The notes under the pieces are model-generated. The model was not told the DNA's origin. It searched no databases and worked only from the letters and a program-made list of their open reading frames with translations. Positions 45,094 through 52,444 of a stretch of 64,000 nucleotides of DNA are shown here, piece by piece. The stretch is from Devosia sp. Its GTDB lineage: Bacteria; Pseudomonadota; Alphaproteobacteria; Rhizobiales; Devosiaceae. Both the position numbers and the translations under genes were made by a program. The stretch covers positions 2,157,501 through 2,221,500 of the forward strand of contig NZ_CP075529.1 of NCBI RefSeq assembly GCF_025809055.1, read 5' to 3'. Each line of letters starts with the position of its first letter. Position 1 is the stretch's first letter.

Positions 45094-45501
45094 ATGGCCC
45101 GTATTCTTGTCGCCGAGGACGATCCCTCAGTTCGCGCCTTCGTGGTCAGCGCCCTGGGTTTCAAGGGCCATGAGGTCGTTGCCGAGGAAGATGGCGGGCT
45201 GGCTGCCGAGACCATGGATGCACAGGACGGCCGTTTTGACCTGCTGCTCAGCGATATCAAGATGCCGGTGATGGACGGGATCGCCCTTGCCCTGCATGTC
45301 GGCGCGCGCTTTCCCGATGTCACCATTCTGCTGATGACCGGCTTTGCCGACCAGCGCGAACGGGCCCATGGCCTTGATGCGCTGATCTACGACGTCCTGC
45401 CCAAGCCCTTCACCCTTGCCGATCTGCTGGCCAAGGTCGACGACGCGCTGGCCGGGCGTCCGGTCGAGGTGGTGCCCCTGGCCCACCGCTCTCCGCAATA
45501 G
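45094..45501 (+). CDS. cpdR: response regulator receiver protein, CpdR-like
   Basis: 135 residues, a stand-alone receiver domain. Acidic pocket DD at residues 8-9, phospho-acceptor Asp in LLLSDIKMPVMDG (about 51), Thr in LLMTGFADQ and Lys in LPKPFTLADLL. The length, MARILVAEDD start and GFA block resemble CpdR, which in alphaproteobacteria controls ClpXP substrate delivery and the cell cycle; the assignment is likely but not proven, and no cognate kinase is near. It starts 9 bp after the zinc-ribbon gene. Confidence 0.85.
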   Translation: MARILVAEDDPSVRAFVVSALGFKGHEVVAEEDGGLAAETMDAQDGRFDLLLSDIKMPVMDGIALALHVGARFPDVTILLMTGFADQRERAHGLDALIYDVLPKPFTLADLLAKVDDALAGRPVEVVPLAHRSPQ

Positions 45502-45503
45502 TT

Positions 45504-45606
45504 AAAGCGTTTTCAAGAAAAGTGGGCACCACTTTTCTGGTTCGAAAACGTGACCATTCAACAACTTAGAGCTCTCGTTCTGATTCAATCAGAACGAGAG
45601 CTCTAA
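45504..45606. repeat. rhizobial palindromic mosaic element overlapping the lysA stop
   Basis: Two parts. Left: AGAAAAGTGG-GCA-CCACTTTTCT hairpin (45516-45538) inside a CGTTTTC/GAAAACG pair (45508-45514 and 45544-45550). Right: a 20-bp perfect inverted repeat TTAGAGCTCTCGTTCTGATT (45566-45585) and its complement (45587-45606) with one base between. The right arm contains the lysA TAG stop. The left motif is a common intergenic repeat of Rhizobiales, from memory. Confidence 0.8.
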
Positions 45607-46862
45607 ACCCAGTCCGGCACGCTATCGAGTGCGATAAGCTCTTCGATGGGCTTGCGCGGCCTGACCACGTGCCATTTGTCGCCATCCACCAGCACTTCGG
45701 GGATCAGCGGCCGGGAATTGTAGGTCGAGGCCATGACGGCGCCATAGGCCCCGCCGCTCATGATCGCCAGCCGGTCGCCCTGCTTGACCCCGGCAATGGT
45801 GCGGCCGCGCGCCAGATAGTCCCCTGTTTCGCAGACCGGCCCGACAATGTCCCCGGTGATCGGCGGCAGGTTCGAGGCCACAACCGGCTGGATGTCGTGA
45901 TGGGCTTCGTAGAGCGTGGGGCGAATAAGATCGTTCATGGCCGCATCGACGATGATGAAGTTGGAGTCGCCCTCCTTCACATATTCGACGCTCGTCACCA
46001 TGATCCCGGCATTGCCGACCAGAAGCCGCCCCGGCTCGATGACCAGCGAACAGCCCAGCTGCCCCACCTTGTCGCGCACCACCGCGGCATAGGCTTCCGG
46101 CGCCGGGGGCGCATCCACATCGTGATTATAGGGAATGCCCAGCCCGCCGCCGACATCGACATGCTCGATTCTATGGCCATCGGCCTTGAGGGCAGAAACC
46201 AGTTCGGCCATGAGGCCAAAGGCGTTGCCGAACGGCTCGAGATCGGTGATCTGGCTGCCGATATGCATGTCCACGCCCACCGCTTCGAGACCCGGCAACT
46301 CGGCAATGCGGCGATAGACTTCATGGGCGCGCTTGTAGGAGATGCCGAACTTGTTATCGGACTTGCCGGTCGAAATCTTGGCATGGGTGCGCGCGTCGAC
46401 ATCGGGATTGATGCGCACCGAGACACGCGCCGTCAGCCTCATTTCGTCCGCCACCAGCGACAGCCGCTCGAGCTCGGGCTCACTTTCGACATTGAAGCAC
46501 TTGATGCCGGCCGCGAGCCCCTGGCGCATCTCTGCCATGGTCTTGGCCACGCCCGAGAAGACGATTTTTTCCGGCGCAATCCCCGCCGCCAGCGCCCGCG
46601 CCAGTTCGCCCCCCGACACCACGTCGGCGCCGCAGCCTTCGGCCGCCATGAGCTTGAGCACCGCCTGGTTGGAATTGGCCTTCATCGCATAGGCGATCAG
46701 CGTCGGAATGCCCTCGAAGGCCTCCCGGACAACGCGTACATGCCGGCGCAGGGTCGCACTGGAATAGACATAGAATGGCGTGCCGACCGTGTCGGCCAAT
46801 GCACTCAGATCGACGTCTTCGGCAAAGAGCACGCCGTCGCGGTGGTGAAAGTGGTGAACCAA
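45603..46862 (-). CDS. lysA: diaminopimelate decarboxylase
   Basis: 419 residues. Final step of lysine synthesis. PLP barrel with the lysine in AYAMKANSN, HIGSQITDLEPF, and the Gly-rich VDVGGGLGIPY phosphate loop; the catalytic Cys is in GPVCETGDYLA. The start is taken as the TTG at 46862, which gives VHHFHHRDGVLFAEDV as in homologues; no ATG or GTG fits, and the frame further upstream runs through a palindromic repeat (46893-46988). The stop lies inside another palindrome. Normally this gene follows argH directly. Confidence 0.95.
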   Translation of the reverse strand: MVHHFHHRDGVLFAEDVDLSALADTVGTPFYVYSSATLRRHVRVVREAFEGIPTLIAYAMKANSNQAVLKLMAAEGCGADVVSGGELARALAAGIAPEKIVFSGVAKTMAEMRQGLAAGIKCFNVESEPELERLSLVADEMRLTARVSVRINPDVDARTHAKISTGKSDNKFGISYKRAHEVYRRIAELPGLEAVGVDMHIGSQITDLEPFGNAFGLMAELVSALKADGHRIEHVDVGGGLGIPYNHDVDAPPAPEAYAAVVRDKVGQLGCSLVIEPGRLLVGNAGIMVTSVEYVKEGDSNFIIVDAAMNDLIRPTLYEAHHDIQPVVASNLPPITGDIVGPVCETGDYLARGRTIAGVKQGDRLAIMSGGAYGAVMASTYNSRPLIPEVLVDGDKWHVVRPRKPIEELIALDSVPDWV

Positions 46863-46892
46863 GGTCTTTTCCCGATATTCTGCCAATTGCGG

Positions 46893-46988
46893 GCCATCCC
46901 GGCGCAGACCGGGATCCAGATTCAACGCCATCCGCACGACGGTGTGCGGAGAGCGCAGCGCATGGATTCCGGCCCTTGCCGGAATGAC
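46893..46988. repeat. GTCATYCC-type bipartite palindromic repeat, copy 4
   Basis: Left CCATCCCGGCGCAGACCGGG, then ATCCA; centre hairpin TCCGCAC/GTGCGGA; right CATGGATTCCGGCCCTTGCC followed by GGAATGAC. It lies 30 bp upstream of the lysA start. Confidence 0.8.
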
Positions 46989-47052
46989 ACCGAGTATGGG
47001 TGGTGTTTGGGCTATTTCCCTAAGCCAATGCCCGCAGAAACGAAAGCCAGAC

Positions 47053-47769
47053 TTATCGATCCGCCCCATAAGCGGCTTCAATGCGCCGGGCCACGAGGTC
47101 CTGCAGCCGCCACAGATGCGGGTCGTGTATGCCCATCTTTTCCAAGTGGTCGACCGTGGCATGGAGATATTCGGCCATCGAGCCCCGCGTGCCCACCGCC
47201 CGTGCCAGGGCGTCGGCAATCTCGGCCTCGCTGAGCCCGCTGACATAGCGCCCTGAATTGCGGTCGATGCAGAAAGTCAGCGCCCGAATGACCCGCTCAC
47301 CACTGCGCACCCGCACCCAGCGCGGCGGGAAGGCCGTCGGGATCCAGCCCATTTCGCGCTCGAACAGCTTGATCAGGCACGGATCGCGTCGATCCGGAGG
47401 CAAGCGGTAGAGGGCACCCTTGCAGGCACCGCCCCGGTCCAGCGCCAGCATCAGGCCCGGATTGGCTTCGCTGCCGCGAAACCGGGTGTTCCAGCCCAGG
47501 CAGAACGCACGATGCCATCCATGCAAGAGGCCGGTACGCACCTCCACGAAGTCGCAGGCCGGCTTCCAGATCAGCGAGCCATAGGCAAAGATCCAGGTCT
47601 CGTCGTGCTGATCGGCTCCGAAAAGCCGCTCGATCGTGGCGTCATGGTCGGCCGCCGAGGCTTCACGCATACCCGGCGGCGGAGGCGGCAGAGCCTCGAA
47701 TGTCTCGTCGGGTTGAAGAAAGGCGACATGGCGCGCGCTGAGGCGCATCTGTCGCAAGGGTTTTTGCAC
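47053..47769 (-). CDS. gamma-glutamylcyclotransferase (ChaC family), paralogue 2
   Basis: 238 residues. IFAYGSLIWKPACDFVEVRTG is the ChaC loop and the C-terminal GSMAEYLHATVDHLEKMGIHD block matches family members. A 60-residue N-terminal extension (ARHVAFLQPDETFEALPPPPPG) is absent from paralogue 1 at 40329. The start is a GTG at 47769 with GGAG upstream. The gene lies between argH and lysA, a gap where Rhizobiales usually have only a tiny lipoprotein, and palindromic elements flank it on both sides. Confidence 0.92.
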   Translation of the reverse strand: MQKPLRQMRLSARHVAFLQPDETFEALPPPPPGMREASAADHDATIERLFGADQHDETWIFAYGSLIWKPACDFVEVRTGLLHGWHRAFCLGWNTRFRGSEANPGLMLALDRGGACKGALYRLPPDRRDPCLIKLFEREMGWIPTAFPPRWVRVRSGERVIRALTFCIDRNSGRYVSGLSEAEIADALARAVGTRGSMAEYLHATVDHLEKMGIHDPHLWRLQDLVARRIEAAYGADR

Positions 47770-47785
47770 CGGGTTCTCCGTACTT

Positions 47786-47902
47786 CCTTCTCCCCTTGTG
47801 GAGAAGGTGGATCACGCAAAGCGCGAGACGGATGAGGCGGATGTGGTCCAGATAGAACCCGTCATCCGCCCTTCGGGCACCTTCTCCCACAGGGGGGGAA
47901 GG
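47786..47902. repeat. palindromic mosaic element between argH and chaC
   Basis: Left end CCTTCTCC-CCTTGT-GGAGAAGG hairpin, right end CACCTTCTCCCACAGGGGGG followed by GAAGG, with a Ser/Asp-like spacer of about 70 bp containing GGATGAGGCGGAT and ATCCGCC inverted pieces. Matches the layout of Rhizobiales intergenic mosaics. Confidence 0.75.
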
Positions 47903-47925
47903 CAAACGTGGCTTATTCGCAGATT

Positions 47926-49395
47926 TCAGGCAATACCGCCATCGCCGTGACCGCCATGCTTTTTGGCCTTCAGCGCGCGCGGTTCATGCGCCGTCCCGGT
48001 CAGCGCGCTTTTCCAGCGCGCCGCCTGGGCTAGGACATTGGCCGGGGCCGTGCCGCCATAGGAAGCACGAGCGGCCACCGATGCCTCGACGGTCAGCACC
48101 TTGTGGATGCGGCTATCGATGCGATGGTCGATCAGCTTGAAGTCCTCGATGGTCAGCCCTTCGAGACCGCAATTCTTCTGCTCGGCCAGCGACACGATCT
48201 GCCCGGTAATGTGGTGGGCGTCGCGGAACGGAATGTTGAGTTCGCGCACCAGCCAGTCGGCAATATCGGTGGCCGTCGAAAAGCCCGCCGAGGCAGAGGC
48301 GTGCATCTTTTCGCGGTTGGGCTGCATATCGGCCACCATGCCGGTCATGGCGGCCAGCGACAGCGACAGGGCGTCGAGCGCATCGAACGCGACTTCCTTG
48401 TCTTCCTGCATGTCCTTGGAATAGGCCAGCGGCAGCCCCTTCATCACCACCAGCAGCGAATTGAGCGCCCCCAGGATGCGGCCGATCTTGGCCCGCACCA
48501 ATTCGGCAGCGTCCGGATTGCGCTTCTGCGGCATGATCGAGGAGCCGGTGGTGAACTTGTCGCTGAGCCGCACGAAACCGAATTGCGCGCTCGACCAGAT
48601 CACCATTTCCTCGGCAAAGCGCGACAGATGCATGGCGCAGATCGAGGCGGCGGCCAAAGTCTCAAGGATGAAGTCGCGATCCGAAACCGCATCGAGCGAA
48701 TTGGCCGTGGGCCGGTCAAATCCGAGCGCCGCCGCCGTCATGTCGCGATCGATGGGGTATGGCGTTCCCGCCAGAGCCGCCGAACCCAGCGGGTTCTCGT
48801 TGAGGCGCTTGCGCGCATCCATGAGCCGGCCGGCGTCACGCCCCAGCATTTCGACATAGGCGAGCAGGTGATGACCAAAGGTCACCGGCTGCGCATTCTG
48901 CAGATGCGTGAACCCGGGCAGGATGGTTTCGGCCTCGTCCTCGGCGCGATTGACCAGGGTCAGCTGCAAGGTCTCGATCTGCGCCACCAGGTGATCAATG
49001 GTGTCGCGGACATAGAGGCGGAAGTCGGTGGCGACCTGGTCATTGCGCGAGCGGGCCGTGTGCAGGCGCCCGGCCGCGTCGCCGATCTTTTCGCGCAACC
49101 GGCTTTCCACGTTCATATGGATGTCTTCGAGCGCCCGCGAGAATTTGAACTGCCCGCCCTCGATTTCGGACAGCACCTCGTCTAGACCGCTGAGAATGGC
49201 GTCGCGATCGGTCTGCGTCAGAATGCCCGTCGCCGCCAGCATTGTCGCATGGGCCTTCGATCCGGCAATATCCTGGCGGAAAAGGCGCTGGTCGAAACCG
49301 ATGGAGGCGTTGATTTCCTCCATGATGGCATCGGGCGCCTCGGCGAACCGGCCGCCCCACATCTTGTTGCTCAACGCCTTGTCCGGAGACACCAT
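47926..49395 (-). CDS. argH: argininosuccinate lyase
   Basis: About 489 residues. Releases fumarate and arginine from argininosuccinate. Fumarase superfamily signature GSSIMPQKRNPDA present, with HTARSRNDQVATDF and LPGFTHLQNAQP. Start uncertain: the ATG at 49395 shares its bases with the tlpA start (CATG), whereas homologues begin MWGGRF, whose ATG is at 49362; a TTG at 49374 is also possible. All three retain the full catalytic part. Divergent from tlpA as in most Rhizobiales. Confidence 0.96.
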   Translation of the reverse strand: MVSPDKALSNKMWGGRFAEAPDAIMEEINASIGFDQRLFRQDIAGSKAHATMLAATGILTQTDRDAILSGLDEVLSEIEGGQFKFSRALEDIHMNVESRLREKIGDAAGRLHTARSRNDQVATDFRLYVRDTIDHLVAQIETLQLTLVNRAEDEAETILPGFTHLQNAQPVTFGHHLLAYVEMLGRDAGRLMDARKRLNENPLGSAALAGTPYPIDRDMTAAALGFDRPTANSLDAVSDRDFILETLAAASICAMHLSRFAEEMVIWSSAQFGFVRLSDKFTTGSSIMPQKRNPDAAELVRAKIGRILGALNSLLVVMKGLPLAYSKDMQEDKEVAFDALDALSLSLAAMTGMVADMQPNREKMHASASAGFSTATDIADWLVRELNIPFRDAHHITGQIVSLAEQKNCGLEGLTIEDFKLIDHRIDSRIHKVLTVEASVAARASYGGTAPANVLAQAARWKSALTGTAHEPRALKAKKHGGHGDGGIA

Positions 49396-50056
49396 GCCAA
49401 ATACCCGCTCGAAAGGTCCGCAAACCGCTTTTCGCTGGGCGCTGCCCATGGCGGCGGGACTGGTCGTGATTGGGGGGTCTATAGCGGCATGGCTGGTGCT
49501 TGCCAATGGCGCGCAGGCCAATGCCTGTCCTGTCCGCGCTGCCCAGGCACAGATCATCGACGCTGCAGCGACCGGCGAGCTGGCGGCCCTCAACGGCACC
49601 GGAACCGGCCGGGGCTATGCCGACATGGCCTTCAAGGACGCATCCGGCGCCGAGATGAGCATCGCCGATTTCGCCGGCAAGGCCCTGCTCGTCAATTTCT
49701 GGGCCAGCTGGTGCGTGCCCTGCCGCGAAGAAATGCCCGCACTCGATGCCCTGGCCACCGAGTACAATTCGGACCGGTTCGAAGTACTGCCGATCAATCT
49801 CGATATCGGCGAGGGTGGCCTCGAAAAGGCACAGGCTTTTCTCGATGAGGGCAAGTTCGCCAATCTGCCGCTCTATGCCGACAACTCATTCACCGCCTTC
49901 GAGCGCCTGAAGCGGGAAGCCGTCGCCATCGGCCTGCCGGCCACGCTGCTGCTTGATCCAGAGGGTTGCGAACTCGCCGTGCTGCAGGGCCCGGCGGAAT
50001 GGCATACCGATGACGGCCGCGCCGTCGTCGAAGCCCTCATCGGGTTGCGGGGCTAA
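49394..50056 (+). CDS. tlpA: thiol:disulfide interchange protein TlpA
   Basis: 220 residues. A membrane anchor (about 16-36) followed by a periplasmic thioredoxin domain with active site WASWCVPCREEMP and the cis-Pro in GLPATLLLDPEG. TlpA keeps copper-site cysteines of cytochrome oxidase reduced. GGAG lies 5 nt upstream of the ATG at 49394. Convergent with, and overlapping by 4 bases, a small gene on the other strand. Confidence 0.94.
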   Translation: MPNTRSKGPQTAFRWALPMAAGLVVIGGSIAAWLVLANGAQANACPVRAAQAQIIDAAATGELAALNGTGTGRGYADMAFKDASGAEMSIADFAGKALLVNFWASWCVPCREEMPALDALATEYNSDRFEVLPINLDIGEGGLEKAQAFLDEGKFANLPLYADNSFTAFERLKREAVAIGLPATLLLDPEGCELAVLQGPAEWHTDDGRAVVEALIGLRG

Positions 50057-50262
50057 ATCAGCAGGTCAACTTCGGCGCCATTGATGGGGGCCTGCGCCTC
50101 TGGCGCCGCATTGCCGGCCTTGAGGGCCGCTTCGGTCTGCGCCCGCATCATTTCGGCGCGCAGGCGCGCAACCTCGAGGAGATGGCCGCTTTGCGGCACG
50201 CCTGCCTCATGCACCATGCGGTTGATCATGACACTGGGTGCGATGCCGATGCCGTTCGACAT
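50053..50262 (-). CDS. small hypothetical protein
   Basis: 69 residues with a central amphipathic helix rich in Ala, Met, Glu and Arg (VARLRAEMMRAQTEAALKAG) and no signal. It begins 3 bases after the YjfB-like gene ends, so it is probably made from the same transcript. No family recognised. Confidence 0.6.
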   Translation of the reverse strand: MSNGIGIAPSVMINRMVHEAGVPQSGHLLEVARLRAEMMRAQTEAALKAGNAAPEAQAPINGAEVDLLI

Positions 50263-50265
50263 GGC

Positions 50266-50448
50266 TCAGGCCTGCTTGTCGACCCGCAGGCCCTGCCCGG
50301 GCGGCGGCGCGCTGAGAGCGGTCTGCATCAGCGAATTGATCAGCTCGGTCTGCATTTCGTGGGCCTTCTTGAAGACCGCGATCTGCACCGAATTCTGCGT
50401 CATCGCCGTCCGCGCCGCGATCAGGTTCATGGAAAGATCGGTGTCCAT
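50266..50448 (-). CDS. YjfB family putative motility protein
   Basis: 60 residues. MDTDLSMNLIAARTAMTQNS, then AVFKKAHEMQTELINSLMQ, resembles the YjfB family (short helical proteins often near chemotaxis or flagellar genes; named putative motility protein). AAGGAGG lies 4 bases before the ATG at 50448, a very strong ribosome site. No flagellar gene is in the window, so the motility link is by name only. Confidence 0.7.
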   Translation of the reverse strand: MDTDLSMNLIAARTAMTQNSVQIAVFKKAHEMQTELINSLMQTALSAPPPGQGLRVDKQA

Positions 50449-50525
50449 CCTGCCTCCTTTCGCGTTCAAGACCCCTCAACACTAGTTAAGGCGCGTTAAC
50501 AGAGGCTTTTTCCACGATCACAATT

Positions 50526-51209
50526 TTACCGACCGCCCCAAAGCCTGACATCGCCGCGCTTCAGCAACGGCGCCAGCGCCAGCCCGGCCGCGAACCCGCC
50601 CAGATGCGCCCACCAGGCCACCGGCTCGTCCGAACCCAGAAGCGCGTAGAACAGTTGCGTGGCGATCCAGAACCCCAGCATCCAGAAGGCCGGCACCGGC
50701 AGTGGAATGGGAATGACGATGCGGGCGAGCACGAAGACCCGGGCATGCGGGTAGAGCAGGATATAGGCCCCCATCACCCCGGCCACGGCGCCCGAGGCCC
50801 CGATCAGCGGACCATTGCCGTCAAGATTGAACAGCAGATGCGCCAGGGCCGCCAACACGGCGCAGGCAACATAGAAGATCAGGTAGCACACATGCCCCAG
50901 CGCATCCTCGATATTGTCCCCGAAGACCCAGAGAAACAGCATGTTGGTCAGCAGGTGGAGCCAGTCGGCATGCAGGAAGGCATAGGTAACAAGGGTCGCC
51001 CAGTCCGGCAGCCATGGCAGCGGCTGCGGATAGAGGTCGCGGACGACGATGGGGATCATGCCGAACTCGATCGTTGCCCGATCGAAAGCCGGCTGCGGCA
51101 GCGCCACCTGCGCGAGGAAAATAAGGATGGTGATCCCGATCAGCCCGTAATTGACCACCGGCATGCTGACATGGCGGATGGGATTTGTGTCATGCAGCGG
51201 CAGAAACAT
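50526..51209 (-). CDS. rhomboid family intramembrane serine protease
   Basis: 227 residues with six membrane segments. HADWLHLLTNMLFLWVFGDNIED marks the H-x3-H/N region, the catalytic Ser is in GASGAVAGVMGAY and the partner His in WWAHLGGFAAGLAL. Cleaves membrane proteins within the bilayer; targets unknown. The ATG at 51209 is used because the longer frame lacks a good start; GGGAGAGGG lies upstream. Confidence 0.93.
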   Translation of the reverse strand: MFLPLHDTNPIRHVSMPVVNYGLIGITILIFLAQVALPQPAFDRATIEFGMIPIVVRDLYPQPLPWLPDWATLVTYAFLHADWLHLLTNMLFLWVFGDNIEDALGHVCYLIFYVACAVLAALAHLLFNLDGNGPLIGASGAVAGVMGAYILLYPHARVFVLARIVIPIPLPVPAFWMLGFWIATQLFYALLGSDEPVAWWAHLGGFAAGLALAPLLKRGDVRLWGGR

Positions 51210-51237
51210 GCGCCCTCTCCCCCAAGGCCCGGCTGGC

Positions 51238-51441
51238 TCAGCCGGGCCCGCGGCCGCCGAAGAAGAACAGCGCGCCCATGAGCAGCAGCAGGGCCACGGC
51301 CTGTCCGATGACACGCAGGCGCATCAGGCGCTGGCTGGTATTGCCCGGCCCGCCCTTGAGCATGTTCCACAGCCCCATGCCCAGCACAACGACGACGAAG
51401 AGCAGGGCGAGCCCGATGGCGATGTTGAGAACGGTTTCCAT
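51238..51441 (-). CDS. HIG1 domain-containing small membrane protein
   Basis: 67 residues with two membrane segments joined by GGPGNTSQRLMRLRVIGQA, the loop pattern (LMRLRV..Q) of the HIG1 (hypoxia-induced) domain. In mitochondria such proteins (Rcf1/2) aid cytochrome oxidase assembly; alphaproteobacterial members are little studied. It lies 28 bases upstream of the rhomboid gene on the same strand and just past the LysR gene. Confidence 0.82.
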   Translation of the reverse strand: METVLNIAIGLALLFVVVVLGMGLWNMLKGGPGNTSQRLMRLRVIGQAVALLLLMGALFFFGGRGPG

Positions 51442-51442
51442 G

Positions 51443-52357
51443 TCAACCTTGGCTTGATGTCACTGGCCCGTCCTGAATATAGGCACAAAGGCCCGCCGCC
51501 AATGCGTCATATGCGGTTCGGATGCGATGGGACACATAGAGTTCCCTGTGGGTCGTCAACCACACCGGCAGCGGTGGAATGGCCATGTCGATGGGCAGCG
51601 CCACGAGGCCAGCGGTCTTGGCGACAAGGTTGGCCTGGCCGAAGCCGATGCCCAGCCCGGCCTTGATCAGTTCCCATAAATGCGCCTGATCGTCCGAGCG
51701 CACCACGAAACTCTCCCGGCTTGCGGCGTGTCCAAGGCTCCTGGCGTGCTGCACGATCAGGTCCGACCGGTCGAACCCGATCAGGTCATGCTGCCAGAGG
51801 CTCTCGCGGCTGGTGGGACGGCCGCGCCGGGCCAGGTAGTCTTCATGCGCCACCGCGACCAGGGGAATATCGCCCAGATGTCGCGATACCAGTTCCAGCT
51901 GGGTCGGGCGAAACATGCGCACGGCAATGTCGGCTTCACGCAGCAGCAGGTTTTCCGCTGAGTCGCTGGGCACCGATTCAAGCGCTATGGCCGGGTGGAG
52001 ACGGCGCATGTCGCTGAAGATGGCGGGCAGGACATAGTTCGAGATCATGACGCTGGCGGTGATACGAACCGTGCCGCCCGGCGCGCTTTGGGCGCCTTCG
52101 GCAACCAGGCTGGCCTCGGCCAGTGCCTGTTGCGCCTGGCTCACCGCCTCAAACATCCGCAGGGCCGATCGATTGGGCTTGAGCCCCGTGAGGCTGCGCT
52201 CGAACAGGGACAGGCCAAGGCCGGATTCGAGCGCCTCGATATGCCGGCCGACAGTCGGCTGGCTGATGCCCAACGCGCGCGCAGCGGCCGACAGCGACCC
52301 CTCGGCAACCACGGCCGCAAAACTACGCCACAGCGTCCAGTCCGGCTCACTATTCAA
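51443..52357 (-). CDS. LysR-type transcriptional regulator
   Basis: 304 residues. Winged HTH (AAVVAEGSLSAAARALGISQPTVGRHIEALE) followed by the LysR effector domain. The start is a TTG at 52357 inside an inverted repeat (52351-52366), with a weak upstream site. Divergent from the SDR gene across 87 bp, so that gene is the probable target and autoregulation is likely. Confidence 0.9.
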   Translation of the reverse strand: MNSEPDWTLWRSFAAVVAEGSLSAAARALGISQPTVGRHIEALESGLGLSLFERSLTGLKPNRSALRMFEAVSQAQQALAEASLVAEGAQSAPGGTVRITASVMISNYVLPAIFSDMRRLHPAIALESVPSDSAENLLLREADIAVRMFRPTQLELVSRHLGDIPLVAVAHEDYLARRGRPTSRESLWQHDLIGFDRSDLIVQHARSLGHAASRESFVVRSDDQAHLWELIKAGLGIGFGQANLVAKTAGLVALPIDMAIPPLPVWLTTHRELYVSHRIRTAYDALAAGLCAYIQDGPVTSSQG

Positions 52358-52366
52358 AATTGAATA
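52351..52366. promoter_or_regulatory. operator-like inverted repeat at the LysR start
   Basis: TATTCAA-AA-TTGAATA, 7-bp perfect arms with two bases between, overlapping the LysR TTG start codon in the LysR/SDR divergent region. A LysR-type binding site is plausible. Confidence 0.45.
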
Positions 52367-52444
52367 TTACTCATCCGGTTTTTACGAATTTCAATTCCTC
52401 AGTGTATAGCCGACTGTTGTGGCGAACAAGCACAGGAGTTCGCC

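Noticed and set aside
50486..50499. CtrA binding site TTAA-N7-TTAA
   Set aside because: Spacing is six bases, not seven; not listed as a feature.
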